DNA of 64,000 nt from Chitinophagales bacterium (GCA_017303855.1 JAFLBL010000012.1:53105-117104); one strand, 5' to 3'. Counted from the first letter of the stretch, positions 17,528 through 25,739 are shown. Notes: generated from the sequence alone by a model not told the origin. Made by a program: numbers and translations.

Positions 17528-17911
17528 ATGGAACGAATCAACTACTCATCGGGTGCCAAATGGGAAGATATTGTAGGGTACAGCCGCGCGGTGAAAATCG
17601 GCAATACCATTGAAGTCACCGGCACCGTAGCCGTGAATGCCAGCAATGAACTGGTTGGCAAAAATGACGCCTATGCACAAACCCGTTTTATTATTGAAAA
17701 AATTGAAGCCGTATTAAATCGGGCCGGCGCTTCTTTAGCCAATGTGGTCCGCACCCGTATGTTTGTCACCGATATTTCCCGCTGGGAAGAATATGGCCGT
17801 GCCCATGGTGAATTTTTCGGTACCATCAAACCCTGCACTTCGATGATCGAAGTAAAAGGCCTGATAGATCCGGACTACCTGATAGAAATTGAAGCCACAG
17901 CGGTGGTGTGA
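17528..17911 (+). CDS. RidA family enamine/imine deaminase
   Basis: 127 residues, the standard trimeric YjgF/YER057c/UK114 fold. Visible motifs are IEVTGTVAV, QTRFIIEKIEAVLNRAGAS, VVRTRMFVTDI and the C-terminal signature MIEVKGLIDPDYLIEIEATA. The Arg in VRTRMF is the conserved substrate-carboxylate ligand. RidA hydrolyses reactive enamines and imines released by PLP enzymes; a PLP aminotransferase (18408) lies just downstream. The stop codon TGA overlaps the first base of the hairpin element at 17911. Confidence 0.92.
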   Translation: MERINYSSGAKWEDIVGYSRAVKIGNTIEVTGTVAVNASNELVGKNDAYAQTRFIIEKIEAVLNRAGASLANVVRTRMFVTDISRWEEYGRAHGEFFGTIKPCTSMIEVKGLIDPDYLIEIEATAVV

Positions 17912-17996
17912 GTACTGTTGGTGTGAGTACTGTTGGTGTTAACACCAACAGTTAACACCAACAGCATATCTTTGTTGGTGTTTTCACCAACAAAGA
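17911..17996. repeat. TTGGTGTTAACACCAA hairpin element, copy 1
   Basis: About 86 bp: two direct copies of GTACTGTTGGTGTGA, then the perfect palindrome GTTGGTGTTAACACCAAC, a second ACACCAACAG, and a second hairpin TTTGTTGGTG-TTTT-CACCAACAAA. A near-identical copy is at 18320-18405. It spans the whole spacer from the ridA stop to just before the next ATG. Confidence 0.9.
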
Positions 17997-18003
17997 CCCC
18001 TCC

Positions 18004-18321
18004 ATGAACATAGAATCCCTCCGCGAATACTGCCTCTCCAAACCCGATGCGGAAGAAACACTTCCCTTTGGCCCGGATACACTGGTGTATAAAGTGAAAG
18101 GAAAAATTTTTCTCCTCACCGGCCTTGATGCGGAAGAATTCAGCTTCAATGTAAAATGCGATCCGGACAAAGCCCTTGAACTGCGGGAAGAATTTCCCTG
18201 CGTACAACCCGGTTATCACATGAATAAAAAACACTGGAACACCGTCATCGTGGACGGTTCTGTTTCCAATGCCCTTTTAAAAGAGTGGATCGACCATTCC
18301 TACAGTCTGGTGGCACCCTAG
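18004..18321 (+). CDS. MmcQ/YjbR family protein
   Basis: 105 residues of the double-wing, 'cyclic-peptide-binding' YjbR fold. The N-terminal motif LREYCLSKPDAEETLPFG, the F(F/L)LTGL strand, FNVKCDPDKALELRE, YHMNKKHWNTV and the C-terminal WIDHSYSLV are all present. The biochemical role of this family is not known; DNA-binding has been suggested from the fold. The gene is framed on both sides by near-identical 86-bp hairpin elements. Confidence 0.9.
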   Translation: MNIESLREYCLSKPDAEETLPFGPDTLVYKVKGKIFLLTGLDAEEFSFNVKCDPDKALELREEFPCVQPGYHMNKKHWNTVIVDGSVSNALLKEWIDHSYSLVAP

Positions 18322-18405
18322 TACTGTTGGTGTGAGTACTGTTGGTGTTAACACCAACAGTAAACACCAACAGCATATCTTTGTTGGTGAAAACACCAAC
18401 AAAGA
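18320..18405. repeat. TTGGTGTTAACACCAA hairpin element, copy 2
   Basis: Starts within the TAG stop of the yjbR gene and ends 2 bp before the ATG at 18408. It differs from copy 1 mainly in the second hairpin (GGTGAAAACACC instead of GGTGTTTTCACC) and in AGTAAACACC for AGTTAACACC. The compensating GAAAAC/GTTTTC difference keeps the stem. Confidence 0.9.
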
Positions 18406-18407
18406 AC

Positions 18408-19556
18408 ATGACCCCCCCCATCCAATCCAAACTCCCCAATGTAGGCACCACCATCTTTACCGTGATGAGCGGACTGGCCACTGAATATAATGCCGTCAAC
18501 CTCGGACAAGGTTTCCCGGATTACCCGATGAATCATGAGCTCACCGGGTTGGTGAATAAAGCCATGCAGGATAATTACAACCAGTACGCACCGATGCCGG
18601 GCTGGTTGCCGCTCCGCGAAGCGATTGCAGAGAAAGCTTCATTTCTTTATGGCAGTAACATAAATCCGGATACCGAAATCACCATTACCCCCGGCGGTAC
18701 CTATGCTATTTATTCCGCGTTTACGGCCATCCTGCAACCCGGCGATGAAGTAATTGTATTTGAACCCGCTTATGACAGTTATATTCCCAATATTGAAATC
18801 AACGGAGCCGTGGCCGTGCGTTTGCCATTGGTGTACCCGGATTATCATATTGACTGGAACCTCGTGCAACAATCCATTACGCCAAAGACCAAAGCCATTA
18901 TCATCAACTCACCGCATAATCCCACCGGTAGTGTGATTGGTGAAAAAGACATTGAAGCCCTGCGTGCCATTACGGCCGGTACGGGTATTTTTATTATCAG
19001 CGATGAAGTGTATGAACACCTCATTTTTGATGGTATTCCGCACCAGAGCATGTTGCGTTATCCCGATTTACTGGAACGTAGTTTTGTTTGCTTCTCATTA
19101 GGTAAAGTATATAACTGTACCGGGTGGAAACTGGGTTATTGTATTGCTCCGGCACCTTTAATGAAAGAATTCAGGAAAGTACACCAGTTTAATTGCTTCA
19201 GCTGTCATACACCGGTCCAGGTCGGACTGGCCGCTTTTATGAAAAACAGGGAAGCTTATTTGGGTTTGTCGGCGGAAATGCAGGCAAAGAGAGACCTGTT
19301 CACAGAACTGATGAAGTCCACCCGTTTTGATATGCTCCAAAGTCACGGCAGCTATTTTATCTGTGCCGGTTACAACCGAATCAGTGAAGAAGCGGATAAA
19401 GCCTTTTCCATCCGGCTGACAAAAGAGGCCGGCGTAGCCACTATTCCCGTTTCCGCCTTCTATCAGCATGGTAAAGATGATAAAGTACTTCGCTTTTGTT
19501 TTTCAAAAAATCAAGACACGCTGGAACGGGCCGTGGAAAAACTCGTGCGTCTCTGA
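18408..19556 (+). CDS. PLP-dependent aminotransferase, methionine/kynurenine type (fold I)
   Basis: 382 residues from the ATG at 18408; an earlier start at 18342 would lie inside the hairpin repeat. Fold-type I motifs are present: NLGQGFPDYP near the N-terminus, PGGTYAIYSAF, SPHNPTGSV with the conserved Asn, SDEVYEHLIFDG with the PLP-binding Asp/Tyr, the PLP-Lys in SLGKVYNCTGWKLGY, and a C-terminal VLRFCFSKNQ holding the carboxylate-binding Arg. The GxGKxxxxTGWKxGY form is typical of YbdL/KAT-like methionine or kynurenine aminotransferases. Substrate is inferred only. Confidence 0.9.
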   Translation: MTPPIQSKLPNVGTTIFTVMSGLATEYNAVNLGQGFPDYPMNHELTGLVNKAMQDNYNQYAPMPGWLPLREAIAEKASFLYGSNINPDTEITITPGGTYAIYSAFTAILQPGDEVIVFEPAYDSYIPNIEINGAVAVRLPLVYPDYHIDWNLVQQSITPKTKAIIINSPHNPTGSVIGEKDIEALRAITAGTGIFIISDEVYEHLIFDGIPHQSMLRYPDLLERSFVCFSLGKVYNCTGWKLGYCIAPAPLMKEFRKVHQFNCFSCHTPVQVGLAAFMKNREAYLGLSAEMQAKRDLFTELMKSTRFDMLQSHGSYFICAGYNRISEEADKAFSIRLTKEAGVATIPVSAFYQHGKDDKVLRFCFSKNQDTLERAVEKLVRL

Positions 19557-20399
19557 TTGGTCCATTTGTAATAAGAACTAATCAGTGCTGACCGGAGAAC
19601 AATATTCCCCTTTCTCTCACACCCACCGCCCGTAATCGCGAGCTTAGCGAGTGATCTTGTATTTTTCCGCGCAGCATGTGCCCCTGTATTTCATCGCAGC
19701 AGCAATAGCCGTTCAACCCCGTTGGGGTTGGGGGAGACATTGATGTCTCCTTACCCCGGGCTTCACCCGGGGTTATTGATGGTTTAAGCCCTTTGGGCTA
19801 TGCTGCCCGTTCGAATCTTCATTCCGCTATGGATAAGGCTGTTTTGTCATCCCGACGAAGGAGGGATAAACGATACGCAATATTTGTTCACGAGGATTTC
19901 GAGCACAGCGAGAAATCTTGTGTTTTCCGCGCAGCGGCCAATTCTCGTGCCCAAACTTCATAGGACGATGCAACTTACCTGTTACGATTGGGATGATAAC
20001 TGTAGAGAAACATTCCCTTCAATACAAGATTCCTCCCTACGGTCGGAATCTGAGTTCCCGTTTCAATAAAGGGCTCCTGACCCCTCGCTACGCTCGGGGT
20101 GACAAATCTATTAAGAAGCATTTCGTTATTCGCTGCGCTCATGGTAGCAATCTTCATTCCCCCTCCCTGGCGGGCTCTAGGCAGGTCGGGAGTCCGGTCG
20201 ATTCGTCATTCTCCTCCGATGCGGGCCGTTTTGTCATCCCGAGCGTAGCGAGGGATCGGTGCGATCAACAGGGTGACTCAACTTTGATTCCGACGACAGG
20301 AGGAATCTATTTGCAAAGAATGAAAATTGCCCAATAGTGCCACAAACAGTCTTATTCATTCATTAACAATATTCTATTTTTACAAACAGCATCTTTTTA
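19557..20399. repeat. intergenic repeat island (about 840 bp, no gene)
   Basis: Contains, in order: CGCGAGCTTAGCGAG-type repeats with CTTGTATTTTTCCGCGCAGCA (19635-19675); a run of four hairpins AACCCC-GTT-GGGGTT (19715-19729), GGAGACAT-TG-ATGTCTCC (19733-19750), ACCCCGGG-CTTCA-CCCGGGGT (19753-19773), AGCCC-TTT-GGGCT (19787-19799); GTCATCCCGACGAAGGAGGG (19845); TTCGAGCACAGCGAGAAATC with CTTGTGTTTTCCGCGCAGCG (19893-19938); CCCCTCGCTACGCTCGGGGTGAC (20080-20103); GGCAGGTCGGGAGTC (20177); GTCATCCCGAGCGTAGCGAGGG (20234-20255). All are of the dispersed palindromic type. Frames running through it are not credible genes. Confidence 0.85.
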
Positions 20400-21299
20400 A
20401 TGTTCAAAGACACACGATACAAAGGCATTTTGTTCATGCTCCTGGCTGCTCTGGGCTTCTCGGTTATGGGCGGTGCCGCCAAAGCATTAAAAGAAAGTTT
20501 CAATGCCGGTCAGCTGGTTTTTTACCGCAATGCGATCGGGCTGGCCTTTTTACTGCCCGGTTTACTGATCAGACCGCCTGTACAACAAGGCGGAAAACCG
20601 GTACGGCTGGCATTCCGCGGATTAATGGGTACGCTGGCTTTATATACGCTCCTCTATTGCATTCTGCATATTCCTTTGGGAACGGCCATGAGTTATAATC
20701 TTACATCGGCCCTGTTTATTGCCGTGTTTTCTTTTTTGTTTTTTAAAGAATACCATGGAAAAAAAGTGGCTTTTGCCGTATTGCTTGGTTTTACCGGTAT
20801 GCTGCTGATCTATAAGCCGGTGATGCACCTTCCCTGGTATTATCACCTGGCCGGACTGGTCTCCGGCATCACATCAGCCATCGCTTATATGACCGTGAAC
20901 CGGCTCGCCGGGTTTTATGATCCGCGCGTGATTGTGCTTTCCTTTTTATCCAGCGGCTTCATTGTGCCCCTGTTGTCCATGATTTTTCACTATTCCACCG
21001 GTACCGCAGCCGATGGTTTATTCGTAATTGATTTCCGCGCCCCGCAGGGTATTGAATGGGGCTGGCTCTTATTGATGGGCATCTCGGCCCTGCTCGGACA
21101 ATACTTTGTTACCCGCTCATACGGCTCCGATAAAGCGGGCATTGTTTCCGTTTTTGGTTATGCCAACATTATCTACTCTGTTTTTATCGGAATAATGCTC
21201 GGGGATAATTTCCCCGACTGGTTCAGCTGGGCGGGCATTTTCTGCATCATCGGCAGCGGGGTGATTATTGCAATGGTGAAAGGAAGGAATGAACGATGA
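20400..21299 (+). CDS. EamA/DMT-superfamily permease
   Basis: 299 residues with ten hydrophobic helices in two EamA repeats (about 6-138 and 150-292). The first repeat opens GILFMLLAALGFSVMGGAAKAL and includes FYRNAIGLAFLLPG; the second ends with AGIVSVFGYANIIYSVFIGI and GSGVIIAMVKG. Length and pattern match the 10-TMS drug/metabolite exporter family of the inner membrane. The substrate cannot be predicted. The stop is followed at once by a word-array element. Confidence 0.88.
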   Translation: MFKDTRYKGILFMLLAALGFSVMGGAAKALKESFNAGQLVFYRNAIGLAFLLPGLLIRPPVQQGGKPVRLAFRGLMGTLALYTLLYCILHIPLGTAMSYNLTSALFIAVFSFLFFKEYHGKKVAFAVLLGFTGMLLIYKPVMHLPWYYHLAGLVSGITSAIAYMTVNRLAGFYDPRVIVLSFLSSGFIVPLLSMIFHYSTGTAADGLFVIDFRAPQGIEWGWLLLMGISALLGQYFVTRSYGSDKAGIVSVFGYANIIYSVFIGIMLGDNFPDWFSWAGIFCIIGSGVIIAMVKGRNER

Positions 21300-21418
21300 G
21301 TGATGAATAATGAGTAATGAGTAACGGGGCAAAAAACGTTACAGCTTTGAGGCTGTATCATAGCAGTAATGACTCTTCCCGCGCTACTGATTACTCATTA
21401 TTCATTATTCATTTCAGC
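21294..21418. repeat. GAGTAATGAGTAATGA word-array inverted repeat
   Basis: Left arm 21294-21323 (GATGAGTGATGAATAATGAG, then TAATGAGTAA) begins in the TGA stop of the EamA gene; right arm 21386-21416 is the complement (TGATTACTCATTATTCATTA, TTCATTTC). The loop is about 62 nt. A second locus with the same word is at 47998-48132. Confidence 0.8.
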
Positions 21419-21435
21419 CCCCCAAAAAAAAATAG

Positions 21436-21465
21436 TTGCTACTCTAAATTCTCATCGTATATTTG
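21436..21465 (+). promoter_or_regulatory. Bacteroidota promoter (-33 TTG, 19-nt spacer, -7 TATATTTG)
   Basis: TTG at 21436-21438 and TATATTTG at 21458-21465, with a 19-nt spacer, match the TTG-N19-TAnnTTTG consensus. The expected transcription start is near 21470, which supports the ATG at 21484 rather than the start at 21463 that lies inside the -7 box. Confidence 0.7.
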
Positions 21466-21483
21466 CGATATAAGATCTGTCTT

Positions 21484-22101
21484 ATGGACAAAAAAGCACA
21501 TTGGGAAAAGGTCTACAGCACCAAACAATTAAATGAAGTCAGCTGGTATCAGCCGACGCCGGAAGTATCACTTCGCTTTATTGAAGAGCTCACAATCCCC
21601 ACAGAAGCCGCAATCATAGATATCGGCGGGGGCGACAGCCTGCTGGCCGATCACCTGCTTGAGGCAGGATATACCAATATTTCCGTACTGGATATCTCTT
21701 CCGCGGCTATTGAAAGAGCTAAGAAGCGGTTGGGGGATAAAGCGGGTCGGATAAACTGGATTGTTTCAGATATAACGGAATTTAAACCGGAGCGCCAATA
21801 TGATTTCTGGCACGACCGCGCCACTTTTCACTTTCTGACCACAGACAAGGATATACAAACGTATATGGAAATATCCCAACAAGCCATCCGCTCCGGGGGT
21901 AAAATGCTGGTGGGTACTTTTTCAGAAAACGGACCGGAAAAATGCAGCGGCCTTCCGGTAAAACAATACAGTGAGGAAAGCATGAGCGCCACCATCCGCC
22001 GCTGGTTTGAAAAAATAAAATGTATACATACCGATCACCTGACGCCGTTTAACACGATCCAGCATTTCCTGTTCTGCAGTTTCAGAAAAGCAATTGCCTG
22101 A
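21484..22101 (+). CDS. class I SAM-dependent methyltransferase
   Basis: 205 residues from the ATG at 21484 (the earlier start would fall in the promoter). Opens with MDKKAHWEKVYSTKQLNEVS, the motif of a Methyltransf_25-like group; SAM-binding motif I is IIDIGGGDSLLADHLLEAG (about 44-62), then the acidic motif II SVLDISSAAIE and motif VDFWHDRATFHFL. A C-terminal cysteine-poor part makes a role as arsenite methyltransferase unlikely. It directly precedes arsR with a strong own promoter, and could be a thiol or metalloid-related enzyme of the cluster, but the substrate is unknown. Confidence 0.85.
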   Translation: MDKKAHWEKVYSTKQLNEVSWYQPTPEVSLRFIEELTIPTEAAIIDIGGGDSLLADHLLEAGYTNISVLDISSAAIERAKKRLGDKAGRINWIVSDITEFKPERQYDFWHDRATFHFLTTDKDIQTYMEISQQAIRSGGKMLVGTFSENGPEKCSGLPVKQYSEESMSATIRRWFEKIKCIHTDHLTPFNTIQHFLFCSFRKAIA

Positions 22102-22182
22102 CCCTTGTGTTTCGGTTTACTATGTATATCTCTGTTTCTATAAGCACTATGTGTGAAAAGAATGACTCAATAAAACTTACCT

Positions 22183-22518
22183 ATGGCCTTTCATAAAAAA
22201 GAAGAATTTCCCCGGAAAGAACAGGACCTGGCAGCCTTCGCCAAAGCCATGAGCCACCCTGCCCGTATCGCCATCCTGAAAATCCTGGCGCAGAAAAATG
22301 AATGTATCTGTGGACAAATCGTGGAAGTTTTGCCGCTGGCCCAAAGCACCGTATCCCAGCACCTGAAAGAATTAAAAAACGCCGGACTGATCAATGGCAC
22401 CGTGGAAGGACCACGCAGCTGTTATTGTATCAACTGGAAAGCCTTTGAAAAATTCAACAGTGAATTCAATGGCTTGTTTAATCATTTGAAAGTGAAGAAT
22501 GAAAAAGCCTGTTGTTAA
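22183..22518 (+). CDS. arsR: ArsR family metalloregulatory repressor
   Basis: 111 residues with a winged helix. The metal-site motif ECICG (Glu40-Gly44, Cys41 and Cys43) precedes the recognition helix region QSTVSQHLKELKNAGL (about 54-69); further cysteines are at 80, 82 (SCYC) and at the very C-terminus (110, 111). ArsR represses the operon and is released by As(III)/Sb(III) bound to cysteine thiolates. Gene order (arsM, ACR3 and arsC downstream) fits arsenic control. The 81-bp upstream spacer has no clear TAnnTTTG box, but contains A/T-rich half-repeats that might be its operator. Confidence 0.94.
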   Translation: MAFHKKEEFPRKEQDLAAFAKAMSHPARIAILKILAQKNECICGQIVEVLPLAQSTVSQHLKELKNAGLINGTVEGPRSCYCINWKAFEKFNSEFNGLFNHLKVKNEKACC

Positions 22519-22534
22519 TCCTTCGATACACCCC

Positions 22535-22615
22535 GCATGCTTCGGCAAGCGCAGCATGACAAGAGCTGTTGTCACCCCGAGCCTGTCAAAGGGCAGGATG
22601 ACACGTGCATGCTGC
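22535..22615. repeat. dispersed repeat in the arsR/arsM spacer
   Basis: The spacer carries GCATGCTTCGGCAAGCGCAGCATGAC and GTCACCCCGAGCCTGTCAAAGGGCAGGATGAC, each an imperfect inverted repeat of the kind seen at 19557-20399. The arsM start (22666) follows a T-rich stretch. Confidence 0.55.
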
Positions 22616-22665
22616 TTCGAATGTGGAAATGAAGAGTCTGTATTAATTTATTTAAATAGATAGTT

Positions 22666-23505
22666 ATGCCAACTGATGAACAACTCAAGGAAATCGTAAG
22701 ACAGAAATACAGCGAAATCGCGCTGCAGGACAAAGAAACCAATCAATCCTCCTGTTGCGGCTCGGGTTGCTGTTCTACTGAAGTGTATAATATCATGAGC
22801 GATGATTATACCCGGCTGGAAGGGTATAACGCGGACGCCGACCTGGGACTGGGCTGCGGCCTCCCCACCCAGTTTGCTAAAATAAAAGCCGGTGATACCG
22901 TGATCGACCTCGGCAGTGGTGCCGGGAATGACTGCTTTATCGCCCGCGCGGAAACAGGAGAGTCGGGAAAAGTAATCGGTATTGATTTTACCCCGGCCAT
23001 GATCGAAAAGGCACGCGCGAATGCGGAGAAAAGAGGCTTTAATAATGTGGAATTCCGCCAGGGCGATATTGAAAAAATGCCGGTGACTTCCAATGTGGCG
23101 GATGTGATCGTGAGCAATTGTGTCCTCAACCTCGTTCCCAATAAAGACGGTGTGATCAGTGAAATATTCCGCGTACTGAAACCCGGCGGTCACTTCAGCA
23201 TCTCCGATGTGGTGCTCATGGGTGAATTACCCGAAGCCCTGCAAAAAGACGCTGAAATGTATGCAGGCTGCGTGGCCGGTGCGATTCAGAAACAGGATTA
23301 CCTGGGACTGATTGAAAAAAACGGATTTAAAAATATCACGGTACAAAAAGAAAAGCCGATCATCATACCGGATGATATCCTGAACAATTACCTCGGTACA
23401 AAAGAACTGGAAGATTTCAAAGCGGGTAAGACGGGCATCTTCTCAGTTACAGTATATGCGGAGAAGCCGGCGGCTTGTTGTACGCCGGGAAGCGGATGCT
23501 GCTAA
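22666..23505 (+). CDS. arsM: arsenite S-adenosylmethionine methyltransferase
   Basis: 279 residues. SAM motif DLGSGAGND (81-89), IGIDFTPAMIEKA, and the three conserved arsenic-binding cysteines at 64 (GLGCGLP), 152 (SNCVLNL) and 202 (AGCVAGA), matching the ArsM family. Extra vicinal cysteines decorate both ends: CCGSGCC at 30-36 and ACCTPGSGCC at the C-terminus. ArsM methylates As(III) in the cytoplasm, forming volatile or exportable methylarsenicals. It lies in the arsR-arsM-(micro-ORF)-ACR3-arsC operon. Confidence 0.96.
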   Translation: MPTDEQLKEIVRQKYSEIALQDKETNQSSCCGSGCCSTEVYNIMSDDYTRLEGYNADADLGLGCGLPTQFAKIKAGDTVIDLGSGAGNDCFIARAETGESGKVIGIDFTPAMIEKARANAEKRGFNNVEFRQGDIEKMPVTSNVADVIVSNCVLNLVPNKDGVISEIFRVLKPGGHFSISDVVLMGELPEALQKDAEMYAGCVAGAIQKQDYLGLIEKNGFKNITVQKEKPIIIPDDILNNYLGTKELEDFKAGKTGIFSVTVYAEKPAACCTPGSGCC

Positions 23506-23579
23506 TTATGGGAGAGTGGAAAGTGGAGAGTAGAAAACGGGAGCCCTCTGATGTTTTTTTCACTTTAAATAGTATAGCC

Positions 23580-23639
23580 ATGTACAAACACAAAAATGAC
23601 CCCGGAGACGGTGGTTGCTGCGGCATCGGATGCTGCTAA
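23580..23639 (+). CDS. candidate 19-residue cysteine-rich micro-ORF of the ars operon
   Basis: ATG at 23580 opens [19 protein letters not shown] and a TAA at 23637-23639. The last nine residues (GGCCGIGCC) are close to the CCGSGCC (N-terminus) and GSGCC (C-terminus) motifs of the neighbouring ArsM. It sits in the 90-bp gap before ACR3, after an A/T-rich leader and in a different frame from the ACR3 N-terminal extension. The clustered Cys pairs could bind As(III). Short length means translation is unproven, but the match of motif and location is unlikely to be random. Confidence 0.5.
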   Translation: MYKHKNDPGDGGCCGIGCC

Positions 23640-23688
23640 GGAAAAAGAGGGGGGGCTCGTCTCCCCCTCATTAAAACCAACGCTGACT

Positions 23689-24729
23689 ATGCAAAAAAAA
23701 TTATCGTTTCTCGACCGCTATCTCACACTCTGGATCTTCCTTGCAATGGGAACAGGGGTGGCTATTGGCTATTTTTTTCCCTCGGCGGAAGGCTTTATTA
23801 ATTCTTTCCAATCCGGGAGCACCAATGTGCCGATTGCGATCGGTCTCGTATTAATGATGTATCCCCCGTTGGCAAAAGTGAAATATGAAGAATTACCGAA
23901 AGTATTCGCTAATAAAAAAATACTGGGTCTCTCGCTGATCCAGAACTGGATTGTGGGGCCCGTGCTGATGTTTTTACTCGCGGTGGTTTTTTTACATGAT
24001 CACCCGGGTTATATGACCGGACTGATCCTGATCGGCATCGCCCGTTGTATTGCGATGGTGATTGTATGGAACGATCTCGCCGGTGGCGACAGGCTCTATG
24101 CGGCTGGCCTGGTGGCTTTCAACAGTATTTTCCAGGTTCTTTTTTACAGCCTGTATGCATGGGTCTTTATCACGAAGCTCCCTCCGCTACTCGGCCTGAA
24201 AGGTTATGAAGTAAATATTACCATTGCCGATGTTGCACAAAGCGTGTTTATTTATCTCGGTATTCCTTTTCTGGCCGGATTAATTTCCCGCTATGTACTC
24301 ATTAAATGGAAAGGAGAAGATTGGTTCAATAACCGCTACCTGCCGGCTGTCAGTCCGGTTACACTGATTGCATTGCTGTTCACTATTCTGGTTATGTTCA
24401 GCCTGAAGGGTAAACTGATTGTGCAAATTCCGGGGGATGTGTTATTGATTGCCCTGCCGCTCAGTATCTACTTCGCCATTATGTTTTTTTCGGCCTTCTT
24501 ACTGTCGAAAAAAGCAGGCACCGATTATCCGAAATCCGTTTCGCTCGCCTTTACTGCCGCGGGCAACAACTTTGAGTTGGGTATCGCCGTAGCCATTTCT
24601 GTATTCGGCATTGCTTCACCGGCTGCTTTTGCCGCAGTGATCGGCCCGTTAATAGAAGTACCTGTACTCATACTGCTCGTGCGTTTTGCACTGGCTCAAC
24701 AACATCAATTCAAATCAACGAAGGCATGA
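23689..24729 (+). CDS. acr3: ACR3-family arsenite efflux permease
   Basis: 346 residues from the ATG at 23689. The family starts with [18 protein letters not shown], and that segment begins here; an earlier in-frame start at 23596 would make a low-complexity Ala/Lys tail by reading the micro-ORF DNA in another frame. Ten membrane helices are visible. The conserved cysteine-and-Asn motif [13 protein letters not shown] and the helix EPxLIxxP-like segment [12 protein letters not shown] match ACR3 (BART superfamily). It exports arsenite across the inner membrane using the proton motive force. The stop overlaps the arsC ATG by 4 bp. Confidence 0.92.
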   Translation: MQKKLSFLDRYLTLWIFLAMGTGVAIGYFFPSAEGFINSFQSGSTNVPIAIGLVLMMYPPLAKVKYEELPKVFANKKILGLSLIQNWIVGPVLMFLLAVVFLHDHPGYMTGLILIGIARCIAMVIVWNDLAGGDRLYAAGLVAFNSIFQVLFYSLYAWVFITKLPPLLGLKGYEVNITIADVAQSVFIYLGIPFLAGLISRYVLIKWKGEDWFNNRYLPAVSPVTLIALLFTILVMFSLKGKLIVQIPGDVLLIALPLSIYFAIMFFSAFLLSKKAGTDYPKSVSLAFTAAGNNFELGIAVAISVFGIASPAAFAAVIGPLIEVPVLILLVRFALAQQHQFKSTKA

Positions 24730-25127
24730 AGAAAAAACTCCTCTTTGTCTGTATCGAAAACAGCAACCGCTCCCAGATGAGCCAGGCTTTTGCCCGCATA
24801 CTCGGTGGAGAAAATGTAGATGCTTATAGTGCAGGATCAAAACCTTCCGGCATCGTTAATCCAAAAGCCATTGCGGCAATGAAAGAACTGGGCTATGATC
24901 TCAGCACCCATGACAGTAAAAGCCTGGATGATGTAAAAGCATTCGCTCCCTTTGATGTGGTGGTGACCATGGGCTGCGGCGACGCCTGTCCCTGGATGCC
25001 GGCCAAACGCTTTGTGGACTGGCAGATCCCCGACCCCAAACATATGGAGCCTGAAGAATTCAATAAAGTGCGTGACTTTATCCGCGATAAGATTGCAGGT
25101 TTACTGAAAGACCCGGACCTTAATTAA
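24726..25127 (+). CDS. arsC: arsenate reductase, LMW-PTP-like thioredoxin-coupled type
   Basis: 133 residues. The P-loop CIENSNRSQ (Cys9, Arg15) is the CX5R phosphatase-fold loop, and [10 protein letters not shown] provides the redox cysteines Cys84 and Cys88 that relay electrons. The general acid is in DWQIPDPK (Asp103). This is the Staphylococcus pI258 ArsC type, reducing arsenate to arsenite with thioredoxin, which ACR3 then exports. Overlaps the ACR3 stop by 4 bp (ATGA), indicating tight translational coupling. Confidence 0.94.
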   Translation: MKKKLLFVCIENSNRSQMSQAFARILGGENVDAYSAGSKPSGIVNPKAIAAMKELGYDLSTHDSKSLDDVKAFAPFDVVVTMGCGDACPWMPAKRFVDWQIPDPKHMEPEEFNKVRDFIRDKIAGLLKDPDLN

Positions 25128-25650
25128 TGTATTGAGCAGGCACGGGTAATTCAGGTGATTCGGCCTGCCAGAAAATCGTAAGCACCCACCATCGCTTTCC
25201 GTCAAACCAAAGCTGAATACTATTGATGCCCCGCATAAAGGGTTTTTCATCCTGCAGCGTTTTCCTGGATTCATACGTGCTGAAGACCTGCATCACACTG
25301 CCAAACTGATCTGTCTTACGTCCAATCTCCTTTTCATAAAATCCATCCTTTTCAAGAAAGGGGCCGGAGGTCTTTATATAATCCTCCACCGACATAGTTC
25401 GTTTTCCCATCATTCCGTCCGCACGCTTGCCGGTGGCTACCAACCGGGCTTCCGGCAGAAACAGGGTACGGAACCGGTCCCAGTTACGGGTTTCTCCCGC
25501 CGGACCGGAAATTGTAGTATATACAGCAGTAAGTAACGCATCCGCTGTTGACACGTCTTTCGGATCGGCAGGTATACTGTCGGTTACAGACGACCAGGCC
25601 TTTAACTGACTAAGCATTAAAAGCATTACTAATACCGTGTATCTGCGCAT
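25120..25650 (-). CDS. secreted NTF2-like (SnoaL/DUF4440-type) protein
   Basis: 176 residues with a signal peptide (MRRYTVLVMLLMLSQLKAWS). The mature part is a cystatin-like alpha/beta cone: DALLTAVYTTISGPAG, a Trp-rich NWDRFRTLFLPEARLVATG, and the final strand pair INSIQLWFDGKRWWVLTIFW, which are the hallmarks of NTF2-like proteins. No catalytic residue set is clear. The 3' end overlaps the arsC stop by 8 bp on the opposite strand. A link to arsenic is not implied. Confidence 0.8.
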   Translation of the reverse strand: MRRYTVLVMLLMLSQLKAWSSVTDSIPADPKDVSTADALLTAVYTTISGPAGETRNWDRFRTLFLPEARLVATGKRADGMMGKRTMSVEDYIKTSGPFLEKDGFYEKEIGRKTDQFGSVMQVFSTYESRKTLQDEKPFMRGINSIQLWFDGKRWWVLTIFWQAESPELPVPAQYIN

Positions 25651-25739
25651 AGTTGATTTTTATCTAAAATACTTCCATATTCCCGGAATAATGATCCGTT
25701 CATCAAAACTCCGGCTACTTTATTTACTTTGCTGTCAGA

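Noticed and set aside
18342..18407. Longer start for the aminotransferase
   Set aside because: The extra residues translate the hairpin element; the ATG at 18408 begins the family-like N-terminus.
19806..19819. CCCGTTCGAATCTT resembling a tRNA T-arm
   Set aside because: No acceptor stem, anticodon arm or D-arm can be drawn around it; it is inside the repeat island.
23596..23688. Longer N-terminus for ACR3 starting at 23596
   Set aside because: The extra 31 residues are low-complexity and are read from the micro-ORF DNA in another frame; the family start motif begins at 23689.
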